The translations under genes were made by a program, and so were the position numbers. Below, piece after piece: positions 8,949 through 17,646 of a stretch of 64,000 bases of DNA. Where the stretch lies: contig NZ_CP163302.1 in NCBI RefSeq assembly GCF_041022165.1, positions 3,782,001-3,846,000 of the forward strand, read 5' to 3'. Each line of letters opens with the position of its first letter. The first letter of the stretch is position 1. The notes beneath the pieces were generated by a model that was not told where the DNA came from, ran no database searches, and saw only the letters and a program-made list of their open reading frames with translations. This DNA is from Sinomonas sp. P10A9. GTDB taxonomy: Bacteria; Actinomycetota; Actinomycetes; Actinomycetales; Micrococcaceae.

Positions 8949-10148
8949 ATGTCCATCTCCCTGACCCCACCAGACCCCACCGAGTCCCAGGACGCCCTCG
9001 TCCTCCAGGCACCCGACTCCGCGCCCGTGGTGAAGGAGGAGGAAGCCGCAGGGATGGTCCCGGTCGGCAGCGAGCGCCAGTCCGAGATCGCGAGCCAGGC
9101 CAAGGCCTTCGTGGCGGAGATCGCGGCGATGGACTCGCGGAGCCCCGATTTCCAGCAGAAGGTCGAGGGCCTCAACCGCTTCGCGGGCAGGGAGATGGTC
9201 GCCTCCTCGGACGCCTCCAACCGCATGCTCGACCACTCGAACACGTCGCGCGCGAGCGCGAAGAAGTCGGGCAACAGTGCCCAGATGTACGTCGCCTCGA
9301 CCCTCGGCGAGCTGCGCACCACCGTCGAGGACCTCACTCCGAACCAGGAGCTGGGCGCGGGCCGGAAGATCCTCGGCTTCGTCCCGGGCGGCAACAAGCT
9401 CGCGCGCTACTTCCAGCGCTACGAGTCAGCCCAGACACAGCTGGACAAGATCATCAAGGCCCTCATGTCCGGCCAGGACGCCCTCATGAAGGACAACGCG
9501 TCGCTCGCCGAGGAGAAGACGAACCTCTGGGAGGTCATGAAGCAGCTCTCCGAGTACGCCGTCTTCGCCCAGGAACTGGACAAGGCCACGGTCGAGAAGA
9601 TCGAGGAAGTCCGCCGCAACGGCCAGACCGAGCACGCGCAGCACCTCGAGTCGGATGTCCTGTTCCCCGTGCGCCAGCGCCGTCAGGACATCCTCACGCA
9701 GCTGGCCGTGTCAGTGCAGGGCTACCTCGCGATCGACCTGATCCGGAAGAACAACACCGAGCTCATCAAGGGCGTGGACCGCGCCCGCACGACGACGATC
9801 AGCGCCCTCCGCACGGCGGTGATCGTCGCGCAGGCGCTCGCCAACCAGAAGCTCGTGCTCGACCAGATCGACGCGATCAACACGACGACGAACAACATGA
9901 TCCTGCGAACCTCGGAGATGCTGAAGGACCAGACCACGCGCATCCACCAGCAGGCGTCCAGCTCGGGCGTCTCGGTCCAGACGCTTGAGAAGGCCTTCGC
10001 GAACATCTACCAGACGATGGACGCGATCGACACGTTCCGTTCCCAGGCTGCCAAGAACATGGAGAGCACGGTCCAGGCGCTCGAGTCGGGGCTCGAGAGG
10101 TCGCGCCCGTACATCGAGCGCGTGCGCCGGCAGGAGGGGAACGCCTGA
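8949..10148 (+). CDS. telA: Toxic anion resistance protein TelA
   Basis: A 399-aa TelA/KlaA-family protein (toxic anion resistance, PF05816), mostly alpha-helical and cytosolic. Family-like stretches include FVPGGNKLARYFQRY (about 138-152), ALMKDNASLAEEKTNLWEVM (about 178-197) and the GYLAIDLIRKNN segment near 258-269. ATG at 8949, with TAGGAG about 9 nt upstream. It ends the first plus-strand ter operon, and its stop lies one base from the stop of the convergent unknown gene. TelA is commonly linked with TerD proteins; its molecular activity is unknown. Confidence 0.9.
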   Translation: MSISLTPPDPTESQDALVLQAPDSAPVVKEEEAAGMVPVGSERQSEIASQAKAFVAEIAAMDSRSPDFQQKVEGLNRFAGREMVASSDASNRMLDHSNTSRASAKKSGNSAQMYVASTLGELRTTVEDLTPNQELGAGRKILGFVPGGNKLARYFQRYESAQTQLDKIIKALMSGQDALMKDNASLAEEKTNLWEVMKQLSEYAVFAQELDKATVEKIEEVRRNGQTEHAQHLESDVLFPVRQRRQDILTQLAVSVQGYLAIDLIRKNNTELIKGVDRARTTTISALRTAVIVAQALANQKLVLDQIDAINTTTNNMILRTSEMLKDQTTRIHQQASSSGVSVQTLEKAFANIYQTMDAIDTFRSQAAKNMESTVQALESGLERSRPYIERVRRQEGNA

Positions 10149-10149
10149 G

Positions 10150-11439
10150 TCAGGCCTCCGGCTCCCCGGCGTCCTCGGGGTGGTCGGCCAGCTCGAGCGC
10201 AGCGTCGTCGGCGGCTTCCCCGCCGTCCTCGTCGAGCACGGCGTAGTCGAGCGGCTGCTCGTCCTCGTCGTCAGCCTCGCCGCCCTCGTAGTCCACGACC
10301 GCGTCGTAGACGGCGTCGAGGGCGGCGACTGGGACGCTGACCATGCCGTCAGCGGTGTCGAGCAGTCCCAGGGCCTCGAGCTCCCGGATCTCCGTGAGGA
10401 GCCCCTCGGAGAGCCCCTTGAGCTGCTGGGATGCGTCGGGGCCGAGCTCTTCCTCCACGCCCAGGTCATCCCCGTGCTCGTTGAGGCTGCTGGGGTCGGC
10501 CCCCAGGGAAACGACGTCGTCGAGGGGGAAGGGCTCCTGGTGGACGGCGGCGGTCAGGATCGTCGTGAGGACCGCGGCGGTCTCGCCCTCGAGCGTGCCG
10601 GGCGTCCCGTCGGTGCATGCGGCCACCACGATCTCGGTCCCGAGGAACTGCGCCTCGAGCTGCCCCAGCCCATCGCTGTTCCCCAGATCGGCGGCGCCCT
10701 CGCCGGGCCGCGCTGACCCGCCTGTGACGTCCACGAGTTCGGCGTTGACCATGGCTTCCCACAGTCGACGGGCCCGGTCGGGGGAGCCCACGATCTCGGC
10801 CGCGGCGGCCAATGAGTCCTCGGACAGCGTGGCGTCCGGCGTCGTCTCGCGTCCGGCGCCGAGCCAGCCGAGGAGCGCGCGGGCGTGCTGCACGAACGGC
10901 GCGCTCGCGGCGAACTCGGCGGCCTCCTCCTCGGTCGCCTCAGGAAGACCGTCTCGGGGGCTCGCGTCCACAATCCCGCCGAGCTTCTCCGCCTCGGTGT
11001 CGAGGACCTCCGCCACTGCTTCGAGTTCGTCGGCGGTCCCCTCCCACCGGCCGGTCTCCTCGAGGAAGCTGAGCCAGTCAACGAGCGTGCCCACCACGTA
11101 CCTCTGGTCGTCGACGGCCGCGTCCTCCGGATCCGCGGAGGCCGCCACGTCGTCGAGGAACGGCGGCAGGAAGCCGGCCACCTGATCAGGGTCGAGGCGC
11201 AGGGTCGGGGCTCCCTTGCCGAGGCTCGAGACGATCGTGACGAACATCTTCACCACGAGCAGCTGGCCCGTGGCGAAGGCGGAGAGGTCATCCTCGCCCT
11301 GGGACGCCCATGCGATGTAGTCGGGGGTAAGCCGGTCCACCATGAGGTCGACACTCCGGCGCCGGCGCTCGTACTCGCCTAGCGGCGTCGCGGTGCGCGG
11401 GCGGGTGTTCTTCGGCTTGCGCGTGCGGCTCTTCGGCAT
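10150..11439 (-). CDS. Unrecognised acidic protein in the ter island
   Basis: A 429-aa protein not assigned to a family here. The N terminus is strongly basic (KSRTRKPKNTRPRTATPLGEY) and the rest is very acidic, with no signal peptide or membrane segment. Helical stretches around residues 40-70 (TPDYIAWASQGEDDLSAFAT) and several LVDWLSFLEETGRW-type motifs suggest an alpha-helical, perhaps protein-binding, fold. The C-terminal 50 residues are nearly all D, E, A and P. It is convergent with telA at a 1-nt gap, so both probably share a compact 3' end without a dedicated terminator. Coding potential is clear from the long open frame. Confidence 0.75.
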   Translation of the reverse strand: MPKSRTRKPKNTRPRTATPLGEYERRRRSVDLMVDRLTPDYIAWASQGEDDLSAFATGQLLVVKMFVTIVSSLGKGAPTLRLDPDQVAGFLPPFLDDVAASADPEDAAVDDQRYVVGTLVDWLSFLEETGRWEGTADELEAVAEVLDTEAEKLGGIVDASPRDGLPEATEEEAAEFAASAPFVQHARALLGWLGAGRETTPDATLSEDSLAAAAEIVGSPDRARRLWEAMVNAELVDVTGGSARPGEGAADLGNSDGLGQLEAQFLGTEIVVAACTDGTPGTLEGETAAVLTTILTAAVHQEPFPLDDVVSLGADPSSLNEHGDDLGVEEELGPDASQQLKGLSEGLLTEIRELEALGLLDTADGMVSVPVAALDAVYDAVVDYEGGEADDEDEQPLDYAVLDEDGGEAADDAALELADHPEDAGEPEA

Positions 11440-11613
11440 GACACGAGCGTACGCTCTCTGACGTATGACGGCGCCGCCTCACCTCCCCCGTGCGTGCTGC
11501 GGGCGCGCTGTGCGTTCATAGCACGTTCGTCCAGCGTTCACGCGTGAATGCTAGGACATGCTCATGGACCGGCACTGTCGGCCCCTTGCGAACCCCGTCT
11601 ACGGAGGCTCCTC

Positions 11614-12618
11614 ATGAGTAGGACACGTCAGCGCAAGATCATCGCGGCCGGAATGGCTGCCTTCATCGCTCTCACGGCAGGGGGCGCCGTTGCCGCACAA
11701 GCGGCCGGCCAGCCGTCAGGGAACATCGACCACCACGACGTCACAACGACCCTCGCCACCGACTTCGATGCTGTGAGCCGAAGCACGAGCTGGCAGCTTA
11801 CCAGCAAGCTGAAGCTGAATTTTCCCACCTACCACACTGAGGGGATCGCCTTCAGCCCGGACCACATCTTCCTCTCGGCCGTCCAGATCCTCGAGCCGAC
11901 CGTGAAGTACCCGACCCCGCAGAACGGCTACGACCGCACCCCCGGCAAGGGAGTGGGCCACCTCTTCGTCATGGACCGGAATGGCAGCCTCCAGAAGGAC
12001 ATCACCCTCGGGGAGGGCGATATGTACCACCCGGGTGGGATCGACTTCGACGGGACCAACGTGTGGGTTCCTGTGGCCCAGTACCGCCCCAACAGCAGCG
12101 CGATCATCTACCGGGTCGACGCTGGAACCCTGGACGTGCAGAAGCAATTCGAGGTCCCCGACCACTTCGGCGGCATCGTCAGGGATCTGCAGACGGGCCA
12201 CCTTGTGGGCAATACCTGGGGCTCGCGCCGCTTCGCCGAATGGAACCTCCAGGGCAAGCAGTTGGCCACGTGGGACAACCCGAACTTCTTCATCGACTAC
12301 CAGGACTGCCAGTACGTGCCGAACTCCAAGATGCTGTGCGGGGGCGTGACGAACCTTCCCCAGACCCCGGCCGCTGGGGGAAGCAGCGCAACCTACGAGT
12401 TGGGCGGGATGGCGATGATCGACTTGACGTCCCAGAGCGTGATCCGCGAGGTCCCGTTCCAGAAGTGGTCCACTGCCGGCCATGTCGCAACCCGCAATCC
12501 CTTCAAGATGACCGCGGACGGCGACCACCTCACGCTCAAGGTCGCGCCTGACAACGGTGACGAGGGCAACGGCACGGAGATCCTCACCTACGAGGCCACC
12601 GTCAGCCCAACACGCTAG
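11614..12618 (+). CDS. Secreted beta-propeller-like protein (DUF6454-like)
   Basis: A 334-aa exported protein. The N terminus has a Sec signal peptide (KIIAAGMAAFIALTAGGAVA) with probable cleavage after AQA near residue 30. The mature part contains repeated strand-rich segments such as YHTEGIAFSPDHIFLSAV, MYHPGGIDFDGTNVWVPVA and GGIVRDLQTGHLVGNTWGSR, the pattern of a beta-propeller or esterase-like fold. It resembles proteins annotated as DUF6454. I chose the ATG at 11614 because ACGGAGG lies just upstream; an in-frame start at 11548 would precede the signal peptide by 22 residues. Function is unknown, and it may not belong functionally to the ter island. Confidence 0.78.
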   Translation: MSRTRQRKIIAAGMAAFIALTAGGAVAAQAAGQPSGNIDHHDVTTTLATDFDAVSRSTSWQLTSKLKLNFPTYHTEGIAFSPDHIFLSAVQILEPTVKYPTPQNGYDRTPGKGVGHLFVMDRNGSLQKDITLGEGDMYHPGGIDFDGTNVWVPVAQYRPNSSAIIYRVDAGTLDVQKQFEVPDHFGGIVRDLQTGHLVGNTWGSRRFAEWNLQGKQLATWDNPNFFIDYQDCQYVPNSKMLCGGVTNLPQTPAAGGSSATYELGGMAMIDLTSQSVIREVPFQKWSTAGHVATRNPFKMTADGDHLTLKVAPDNGDEGNGTEILTYEATVSPTR

Positions 12619-12649
12619 GCACTGTTGGCCGCACGATGCGGCACCACCC

Positions 12650-12692
12650 GAGTGGGCTGGTGCGTCCGGAAGACCGGCGCACCAGCCCACTC
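12650..12692. terminator. Bidirectional hairpin terminator between convergent genes
   Basis: Perfect 15-bp arms, GAGTGGGCTGGTGCG (12650-12664) and CGCACCAGCCCACTC (12678-12692). An extra CCGG/CCGG pairing lies inside the loop. It is placed between the stops of the secreted protein and the VWA protein. Confidence 0.88.
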
Positions 12693-12721
12693 CTGTCTGA
12701 TGGTGATGGGCGCACGATGGC

Positions 12722-14635
12722 TCAGAGGCTGCTGGCGAGGTCCTTGAGGACGTCCTGGATCCGCGTCGGGTCGGTCGCGTCGAAGTATTGACCGCCCGAG
12801 GAGGCAGCGATCTTCTGGAGCGCCTCGGTGTCCGCCTGAGCCCCGTAGGCGAGGGTGAAGACCTTGATCTTCTTGCCCGTCGCCGACTGGGCAGACAGCT
12901 TGGCGATCGTGTCCTCGAGCGTGCCCGGCCGTGCCGTGTCGTTGGTGCCGTCGCTGAGGAGGATCACGGAGTTGAGCGCGTCCGAGCGGTAGCCCGCGCC
13001 CACCGTGTCCACGGCCAGTCCCACGGCCTCATAGAGCGGTGTGTAGGCGATCGGGGACAGCCCGTGCACCTTGGCGGAGATTGACTCCCGCTGCGCCTTG
13101 ACGCTCGCGAGCTGCTGCACGACGCCGGGCTCGAGCGCGCCGCCGTCCTTGTTGGAGAAGCCCTCGATCCCCACTTGGTCGTCGTACCCGAAGAGGGCCA
13201 GAGCGCCGTCGACCGCATTCTTGGCCGCCTGGATCTTCGTGACCCCGGGCTGGATCTCGTCTCGCATCGAACCGGAGACGTCCACGGCAAACAGCACCCG
13301 TGCGGGCTTGCGCACCGCGGCGAAGCCCTTCTGCAGTCCGGTGACGAGTTCGGCCGAGGGCGTCTCGAGGATCGTGGACGCGGTCCCGAAGTGACCGGCG
13401 TCGGCCACCGCGAGATCCGCCTCGCCGCGGATGTCCCGGAACCCGGAGGCGCGCACCGCGGTCTGGCCCTCTGTGGTCCGCGCGAACCGGACAAAGTCCT
13501 CGCCCGCTGCCCGCTGGGCGTCACCGACCCACGTCGCGGAGAGCACGACGGCCGGCGAGTCGGCCGCGAAGACGCCGTCGGACGGGTAGTACGGGGTGAG
13601 CTGGACCTTGGGCGGGGCACCATTGGCAAGGGTTGTGCCGTCGGGGCTCGTGATCCCGCGGTTGTACTCCCACACGGACTTCTCGTCGGTGATGACGGCG
13701 GAGAGGGTGCCGGATGCCGCCTTGGTGTCCGCCGCGTCACGGATCGAGTTCAGGAAGTGCGCCGGAGTGGTGAGGTAGCTGCTCGTCGCGCTTTCCCCGA
13801 GCCGCACCTGGGAGGTCACGAAGCTCGAGGCGAGGTCCGCCGTCGTGAGCATGCCGTTGTGCCCGGCCGCAGCCGAGTAGGCGGTCGCGAGGGCGAAGAG
13901 GCCGGAACTTGCCATGGTCGGGTTGGCCTTGGCGATGCGGAAGTAGCCCCATTCGGGCTTGCCAGCACGCTCCCAGCTGCGCGGGTCGGAGGCGACCTTG
14001 TAGACGTCCGCCCACGTGGGCGGCTTCGTGTCCCAGCCGAGTGCGGCGGCCATCTCGGGCGGCATCGCGACCGTGACGGCGGTCGAGGCGACGCTCATGC
14101 CGGATTCGGGGACGATCGAGGAGCCCTGCCCCTTGGCGGACCGGGCGGTGGCGAGCCAGACCGAGGCATCCGGGATCCACACGGCGGGCTGCTGGTCGGC
14201 GGGCGTCGCGGCGAAGCCGCGCGCGGCGTCGTCGGCGGCCAGACCGGACTTGCGGGCCGCAACCTTGACGTCCACGCAACGCCCGCCTGCGTTCCGCTTG
14301 GCTCCCTGGTAGGCGTCCGCGACGGCACGGACCATTCCCGCGTTCTCGGGCGAGGCGAGCACGTTGAGCCGGGTGCACGGGGCGGCGCCCGGGGCGCTCG
14401 GAAGGGTGTCCCCCACGAGGGCTGCTGCGGGCTGCGTCGGTGTGAGCTTGGCCGTCGTTGCCTTCGGAATGCGGTTGACGGTCAGCGAATTGTAGAGCGA
14501 GGGCGCCCACAGGAATCCCGCGAGGACCAGGGCTGCGACCGTGCCCCCGATGATCGTGAGGCGTCCCCAGGGACGGGTTGCGCGGCGTCGACGGGAGGCG
14601 CGACGGCTTGAAGGGGAAGTACTTCGTCTGCCCAT
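12722..14635 (-). CDS. Membrane-anchored solute-binding plus VWA-domain protein
   Basis: A 637-aa protein. A basic N terminus is followed by one transmembrane segment (about 27-46, LTIIGGTVAALVLAGFLWA), placing the rest outside the cell. Residues about 85-420 look like a type 2 periplasmic-binding fold (LNVLASPENAGMVRAVADAY near the start, SPAVVLSATWVGD later). Residues about 430-630 form a von Willebrand A domain with an intact MIDAS DVSGSM and later LLSDGTND. This substrate-binding/VWA architecture recurs in actinobacterial Ter loci, suggesting metal- or ligand-dependent surface sensing. It is on the opposite strand to the ter operons. Confidence 0.85.
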   Translation of the reverse strand: MGRRSTSPSSRRASRRRRATRPWGRLTIIGGTVAALVLAGFLWAPSLYNSLTVNRIPKATTAKLTPTQPAAALVGDTLPSAPGAAPCTRLNVLASPENAGMVRAVADAYQGAKRNAGGRCVDVKVAARKSGLAADDAARGFAATPADQQPAVWIPDASVWLATARSAKGQGSSIVPESGMSVASTAVTVAMPPEMAAALGWDTKPPTWADVYKVASDPRSWERAGKPEWGYFRIAKANPTMASSGLFALATAYSAAAGHNGMLTTADLASSFVTSQVRLGESATSSYLTTPAHFLNSIRDAADTKAASGTLSAVITDEKSVWEYNRGITSPDGTTLANGAPPKVQLTPYYPSDGVFAADSPAVVLSATWVGDAQRAAGEDFVRFARTTEGQTAVRASGFRDIRGEADLAVADAGHFGTASTILETPSAELVTGLQKGFAAVRKPARVLFAVDVSGSMRDEIQPGVTKIQAAKNAVDGALALFGYDDQVGIEGFSNKDGGALEPGVVQQLASVKAQRESISAKVHGLSPIAYTPLYEAVGLAVDTVGAGYRSDALNSVILLSDGTNDTARPGTLEDTIAKLSAQSATGKKIKVFTLAYGAQADTEALQKIAASSGGQYFDATDPTRIQDVLKDLASSL

Positions 14636-14753
14636 GGCCCGAGGGACCTTTCGTCAAAGGCGCGCGCCAGCCAGCGCTGGGGGAAAAGCTGGACCCTCGG
14701 GACAGTACGGGCGCTACGGAAAGGGAGCATGAACGACGGGTTAACGGCCGGGA

Positions 14754-14790
14754 AAGCAGCGAGGGCCGGAGATCCCGGCCCTCGCTGCTT
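14754..14790 (-). terminator. Hairpin terminator after the DHA2 transporter gene
   Basis: A perfect 16-bp stem AAGCAGCGAGGGCCGG / CCGGCCCTCGCTGCTT with a 5-nt loop, about 90 nt downstream of the transporter stop on the minus strand. It also lies upstream of the VWA gene, isolating the two. Confidence 0.85.
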
Positions 14791-14881
14791 GCGAAGCTTC
14801 AAGATACAACTGCCTGCCACGCGATGCGACTCGACGCGCCGCCAGACCGCGACCGCCGACCCGCGACCGGCAAGCCGAGGA

Positions 14882-16318
14882 TCACCCCGCGACTGCGACC
14901 TCCCGCGGCGCCGGCCGGACCTTGCCCGCCGCGCCCGGCACCGCGACCGCGCCGATGGCGGTCACCGCCAGAATCCCGGCCGCGACGCCGACCACGCTGC
15001 GCGCGGCGTCCACGAACCCGGTGGGCGTGAGGTTCCCGCCCCACGAGGTGAAGAGCGTGGTGAAGACGGCGATCCCGAGCGCGACCCCGACTTCCCGGAT
15101 CGTCGCATTGGCGCCGGACGCCTTCGCGTGGCCGGCCTCAGGCAGGGTCGCGAGGAGTGCCGTGGAGAGCGGGGCGAACACGAGGCCCATCCCTGCGCCC
15201 GCGAGGACGAACGGCGGCACGAGCGCCGCATACTCGATGGCCCGGGTCATCTCGAGCGCGATCCACCCGAGACCGATGGCCTGGAGTACAAGGCCGGCAG
15301 CGATGAACGGTCTCGCGCCGATCCGAGAGACGAAGAGGCCGGCCACCGGGGCCACGACCATGGGCGCGAGCGTCCACGGCGCAGTCTTCCAGGCCGCCTC
15401 GAGCGCGGTGTCCCCCTGGACCAACTGGAGGAACTGGATGAGGAGGAAGATCGCGCCGAACGTTCCGAAGCTCATGCCGAACCCCAGGACATTGGACGCC
15501 GTGAAGGGGCGGTTGGCGAACATCCCGAGCGGGAGAAGGGGAGCCGCCGTCGTCCGCTGCCGGAGAAGGAACAGTGCGATCAGGACGGCTGCTGCGACCA
15601 GCGAGACGACCGTCTCGGCGGCGCCCCAGCCTACGGCCCCGCCGCGGATGATCCCGTAGACGAGGGCGAAGACTCCCGCGCCGCCCAGGACCGCGCCGAG
15701 CACGTCGAGCGGCTCGCTGAGGCCGCGGGACTCCGGGAGGCCAAGCCGTGCGAGCACGACCGCGACCACGCCCACGGGGACATTGATCCAGAAGATGGCC
15801 TCCCAGGACCACGATCCGAGCACGAGACCGCCCACGAGCGGGCCGACGGCCACACCGAGGCCCGAGATGCCGCCCCAGATGCCGATGGCGAGCGCTCTCC
15901 GTTGCGCTGTGACTGATCCAGTGATGAGCGCGAGCGAGAGGGGCACGACGACGGCGCCTCCGATCCCCTGCACGGCCCGGGCGGCGATGAGCTGGCCCGG
16001 ATCGGTGCTGAGCGCGGCGAGGGCTGAGGCGACCGTGAAGAGTGCGATCCCGCCAAGGAAGACGGATCGGCGGCCGATCCGGTCCCCGATCCCGGCCGCA
16101 AGGAGGATGCCGCTCGCGAAGGCGAGGGTGTAGGCGTTGACGACCCACTGGAGCTCATCGACGCTCGCGCCGAGGGTAGCCCGGATCGTGGGGAGCGCGT
16201 TGGTCACCACCAGGTTGTCGAGCGTGGCCATGAACATGGGGAGGGACGCCGCCGCGACGACGGCCCAGACGGGCCGCTGCGCGGCGCGGGTGGAGGAGGA
16301 ACCTTGATCGAGTGCCAC
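14882..16318 (-). CDS. MFS drug-efflux transporter, DHA2 (14-TM) family
   Basis: A 478-aa inner-membrane drug:proton antiporter-type protein. Family features are visible: TLDNLVVTNALPTIRATLG in TM1 (motif D1), GDRIGRRSVFLGG (motif A, loop 2-3) and the antiporter motif C-like GGISGLGVAVGPLVGG in TM5. About fourteen hydrophobic segments can be counted. GTG start at 16318 with AAGGAGC upstream. It is divergent from a TetR gene, with paired operators between them, a standard drug-inducible efflux arrangement. The substrate cannot be told from sequence. It appears inserted between the two parts of the ter island and may be unrelated to it. Confidence 0.9.
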   Translation of the reverse strand: MALDQGSSSTRAAQRPVWAVVAAASLPMFMATLDNLVVTNALPTIRATLGASVDELQWVVNAYTLAFASGILLAAGIGDRIGRRSVFLGGIALFTVASALAALSTDPGQLIAARAVQGIGGAVVVPLSLALITGSVTAQRRALAIGIWGGISGLGVAVGPLVGGLVLGSWSWEAIFWINVPVGVVAVVLARLGLPESRGLSEPLDVLGAVLGGAGVFALVYGIIRGGAVGWGAAETVVSLVAAAVLIALFLLRQRTTAAPLLPLGMFANRPFTASNVLGFGMSFGTFGAIFLLIQFLQLVQGDTALEAAWKTAPWTLAPMVVAPVAGLFVSRIGARPFIAAGLVLQAIGLGWIALEMTRAIEYAALVPPFVLAGAGMGLVFAPLSTALLATLPEAGHAKASGANATIREVGVALGIAVFTTLFTSWGGNLTPTGFVDAARSVVGVAAGILAVTAIGAVAVPGAAGKVRPAPREVAVAG

Positions 16319-16352
16319 GGAATGCTCCTTGGGCGAGCGAGCTGGAGGATTA

Positions 16353-16395
16353 GTTATCGATCGATTACTAAGAGGCTAAGTAATCGGCTGATAAC
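16353..16395. promoter_or_regulatory. Paired inverted TetR operators
   Basis: A 17-bp site GTTATCGATCGATTACT (16353-16369) and its near-perfect inverted copy AGTAATCGGCTGATAAC (16379-16395), nine bases apart. They fill the space between the divergent transporter and TetR genes. The second copy abuts the TetR ATG. Confidence 0.8.
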
Positions 16396-17070
16396 ATGTC
16401 AAGTGTGGAAACCGAGCAGATTCCCCGCACCCGTATGCCGGCCGCAGAGCGGCGCGAGCTCATCCTGAGCGAGGCCACTGCGGTGTTCGCCGCGAACGGC
16501 TACGGAGGCACGACGACGGACCTCGTCGCCCAGGCCTCGGGCGTGAGCCAGCCGTACGTCGTGCGGATGTTCGGCACCAAGGAGAAGCTCTTCCTCGAAG
16601 TGCTCGCCCGCGCCGAGCGTCTCCTCGCCGAGACATTCCTCGGGGCCATCGAAGAGGCACGCCGCGCCGAAGCCGCCGACACGGTGGCCTCACGCGCGGG
16701 CGCCGTCGGCGCGGAGCCGGGCTCCCTCCACGAGCGCCTGGGCATGGCGTACGTGGGCCTCATCGCCGAGCGCGGGCTGCATCAGGTGCTCGCGCAGGCC
16801 TTCCTGCTCGGAGGCGATCCCGTGATCGGACCGGAGGCCCGTGCGTGCTTCCTCCGCACCTGGCAGCTCATCCGGGACAAGGCCCGCTTCGACGAGCACG
16901 AGACCAAGCAGTTCTTCGCCAACGGCATGCTGATCAACACGCTGGTCGCACTGCGGCTCGCCGGGGGCCATGGAGAGAATCCCGAGGTTGACGCGATGTT
17001 CGCCGTCGCCTTCCCCTGCTCCTTCGAGACCTACGCGAGCCATCTGCCCACAGCGGACGAGCCGTACTGA
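16396..17070 (+). CDS. TetR-family repressor of the adjacent efflux pump
   Basis: A 224-aa TetR-family regulator. The N-terminal HTH spans about residues 18-62 (ERRELILSEATAVFAANGYG ... TTDLVAQASGVSQPYVVRMF). The C-terminal ligand domain is alpha-helical and diverse. The ATG at 16396 immediately follows an operator half, with no ribosome binding site, so the mRNA is probably leaderless or starts within the operator. A later ATG at 16435 also lacks a Shine-Dalgarno sequence. Expected to repress both itself and the divergent DHA2 pump through the paired 17-bp sites. Confidence 0.87.
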   Translation: MSSVETEQIPRTRMPAAERRELILSEATAVFAANGYGGTTTDLVAQASGVSQPYVVRMFGTKEKLFLEVLARAERLLAETFLGAIEEARRAEAADTVASRAGAVGAEPGSLHERLGMAYVGLIAERGLHQVLAQAFLLGGDPVIGPEARACFLRTWQLIRDKARFDEHETKQFFANGMLINTLVALRLAGGHGENPEVDAMFAVAFPCSFETYASHLPTADEPY

Positions 17071-17109
17071 CCCGCGTCGCGGCATGGCCCAGAGGCTAGG
17101 CTAGCAAGC

Positions 17110-17646
17110 ATGGTCGCCAAGTTCTTCGGCTCGCTGTTCGGAGGTGCCGGGCATGAGCCTGAGCATGCCCTCGACGAGCAGCTCCCGCTCACCCAGGCCC
17201 AGGAGCTCGAGGAGACGCGCACGGCCCTGGGCACCCTGCGCAGCGCGATCCGCCGCGCGGGATCGGTCCTGCCGCCCCTCGCGCTCTCGCGGGTCCGCCA
17301 GACCGACGACCTCCTCGCGAACCTCATCGACCACATCGCCGAGCATGGCGCCTCGACCGAGCAGCGCGTCCTGCTCAACGCGATCGTGACCGACTACCTG
17401 CCCACGTCGCTGCGCGTGTACCGGGCCCTTCCGCCGGAGACGCACACTGACGCGAGCCCCGAATCGGAGAAGCTGCTCGAGCAGCTCGACATCCTCCACT
17501 CCACGGCCCTCGATCTCGACCACCAGGTCCGCACCGGCGCCATCGCGGAGCTGAGCGTGCACGGACGGTTCCTGCAGGACAAGTTCGACGTCGGCGGGAT
17601 CCACCTCACCCCCGATTCCACCCTGCGAGAAGGAGAAACGCACTGA
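17110..17646 (+). CDS. Unrecognised helical protein heading the second ter operon
   Basis: A 178-aa soluble protein with no signal peptide and no family recognised by eye. It is predicted helical: residues 30-105 read as amphipathic helices (QAQELEETRTALGTLRSAIR, LSRVRQTDDLLANLIDHIAE), a style seen in proteins interacting with VWA or TerD partners. The TGA overlaps the next gene's ATG by one base (TGATG), so it is translationally coupled to a TerD-like protein. Its role in the Ter system is inferred only from this coupling. Confidence 0.78.
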   Translation: MVAKFFGSLFGGAGHEPEHALDEQLPLTQAQELEETRTALGTLRSAIRRAGSVLPPLALSRVRQTDDLLANLIDHIAEHGASTEQRVLLNAIVTDYLPTSLRVYRALPPETHTDASPESEKLLEQLDILHSTALDLDHQVRTGAIAELSVHGRFLQDKFDVGGIHLTPDSTLREGETH

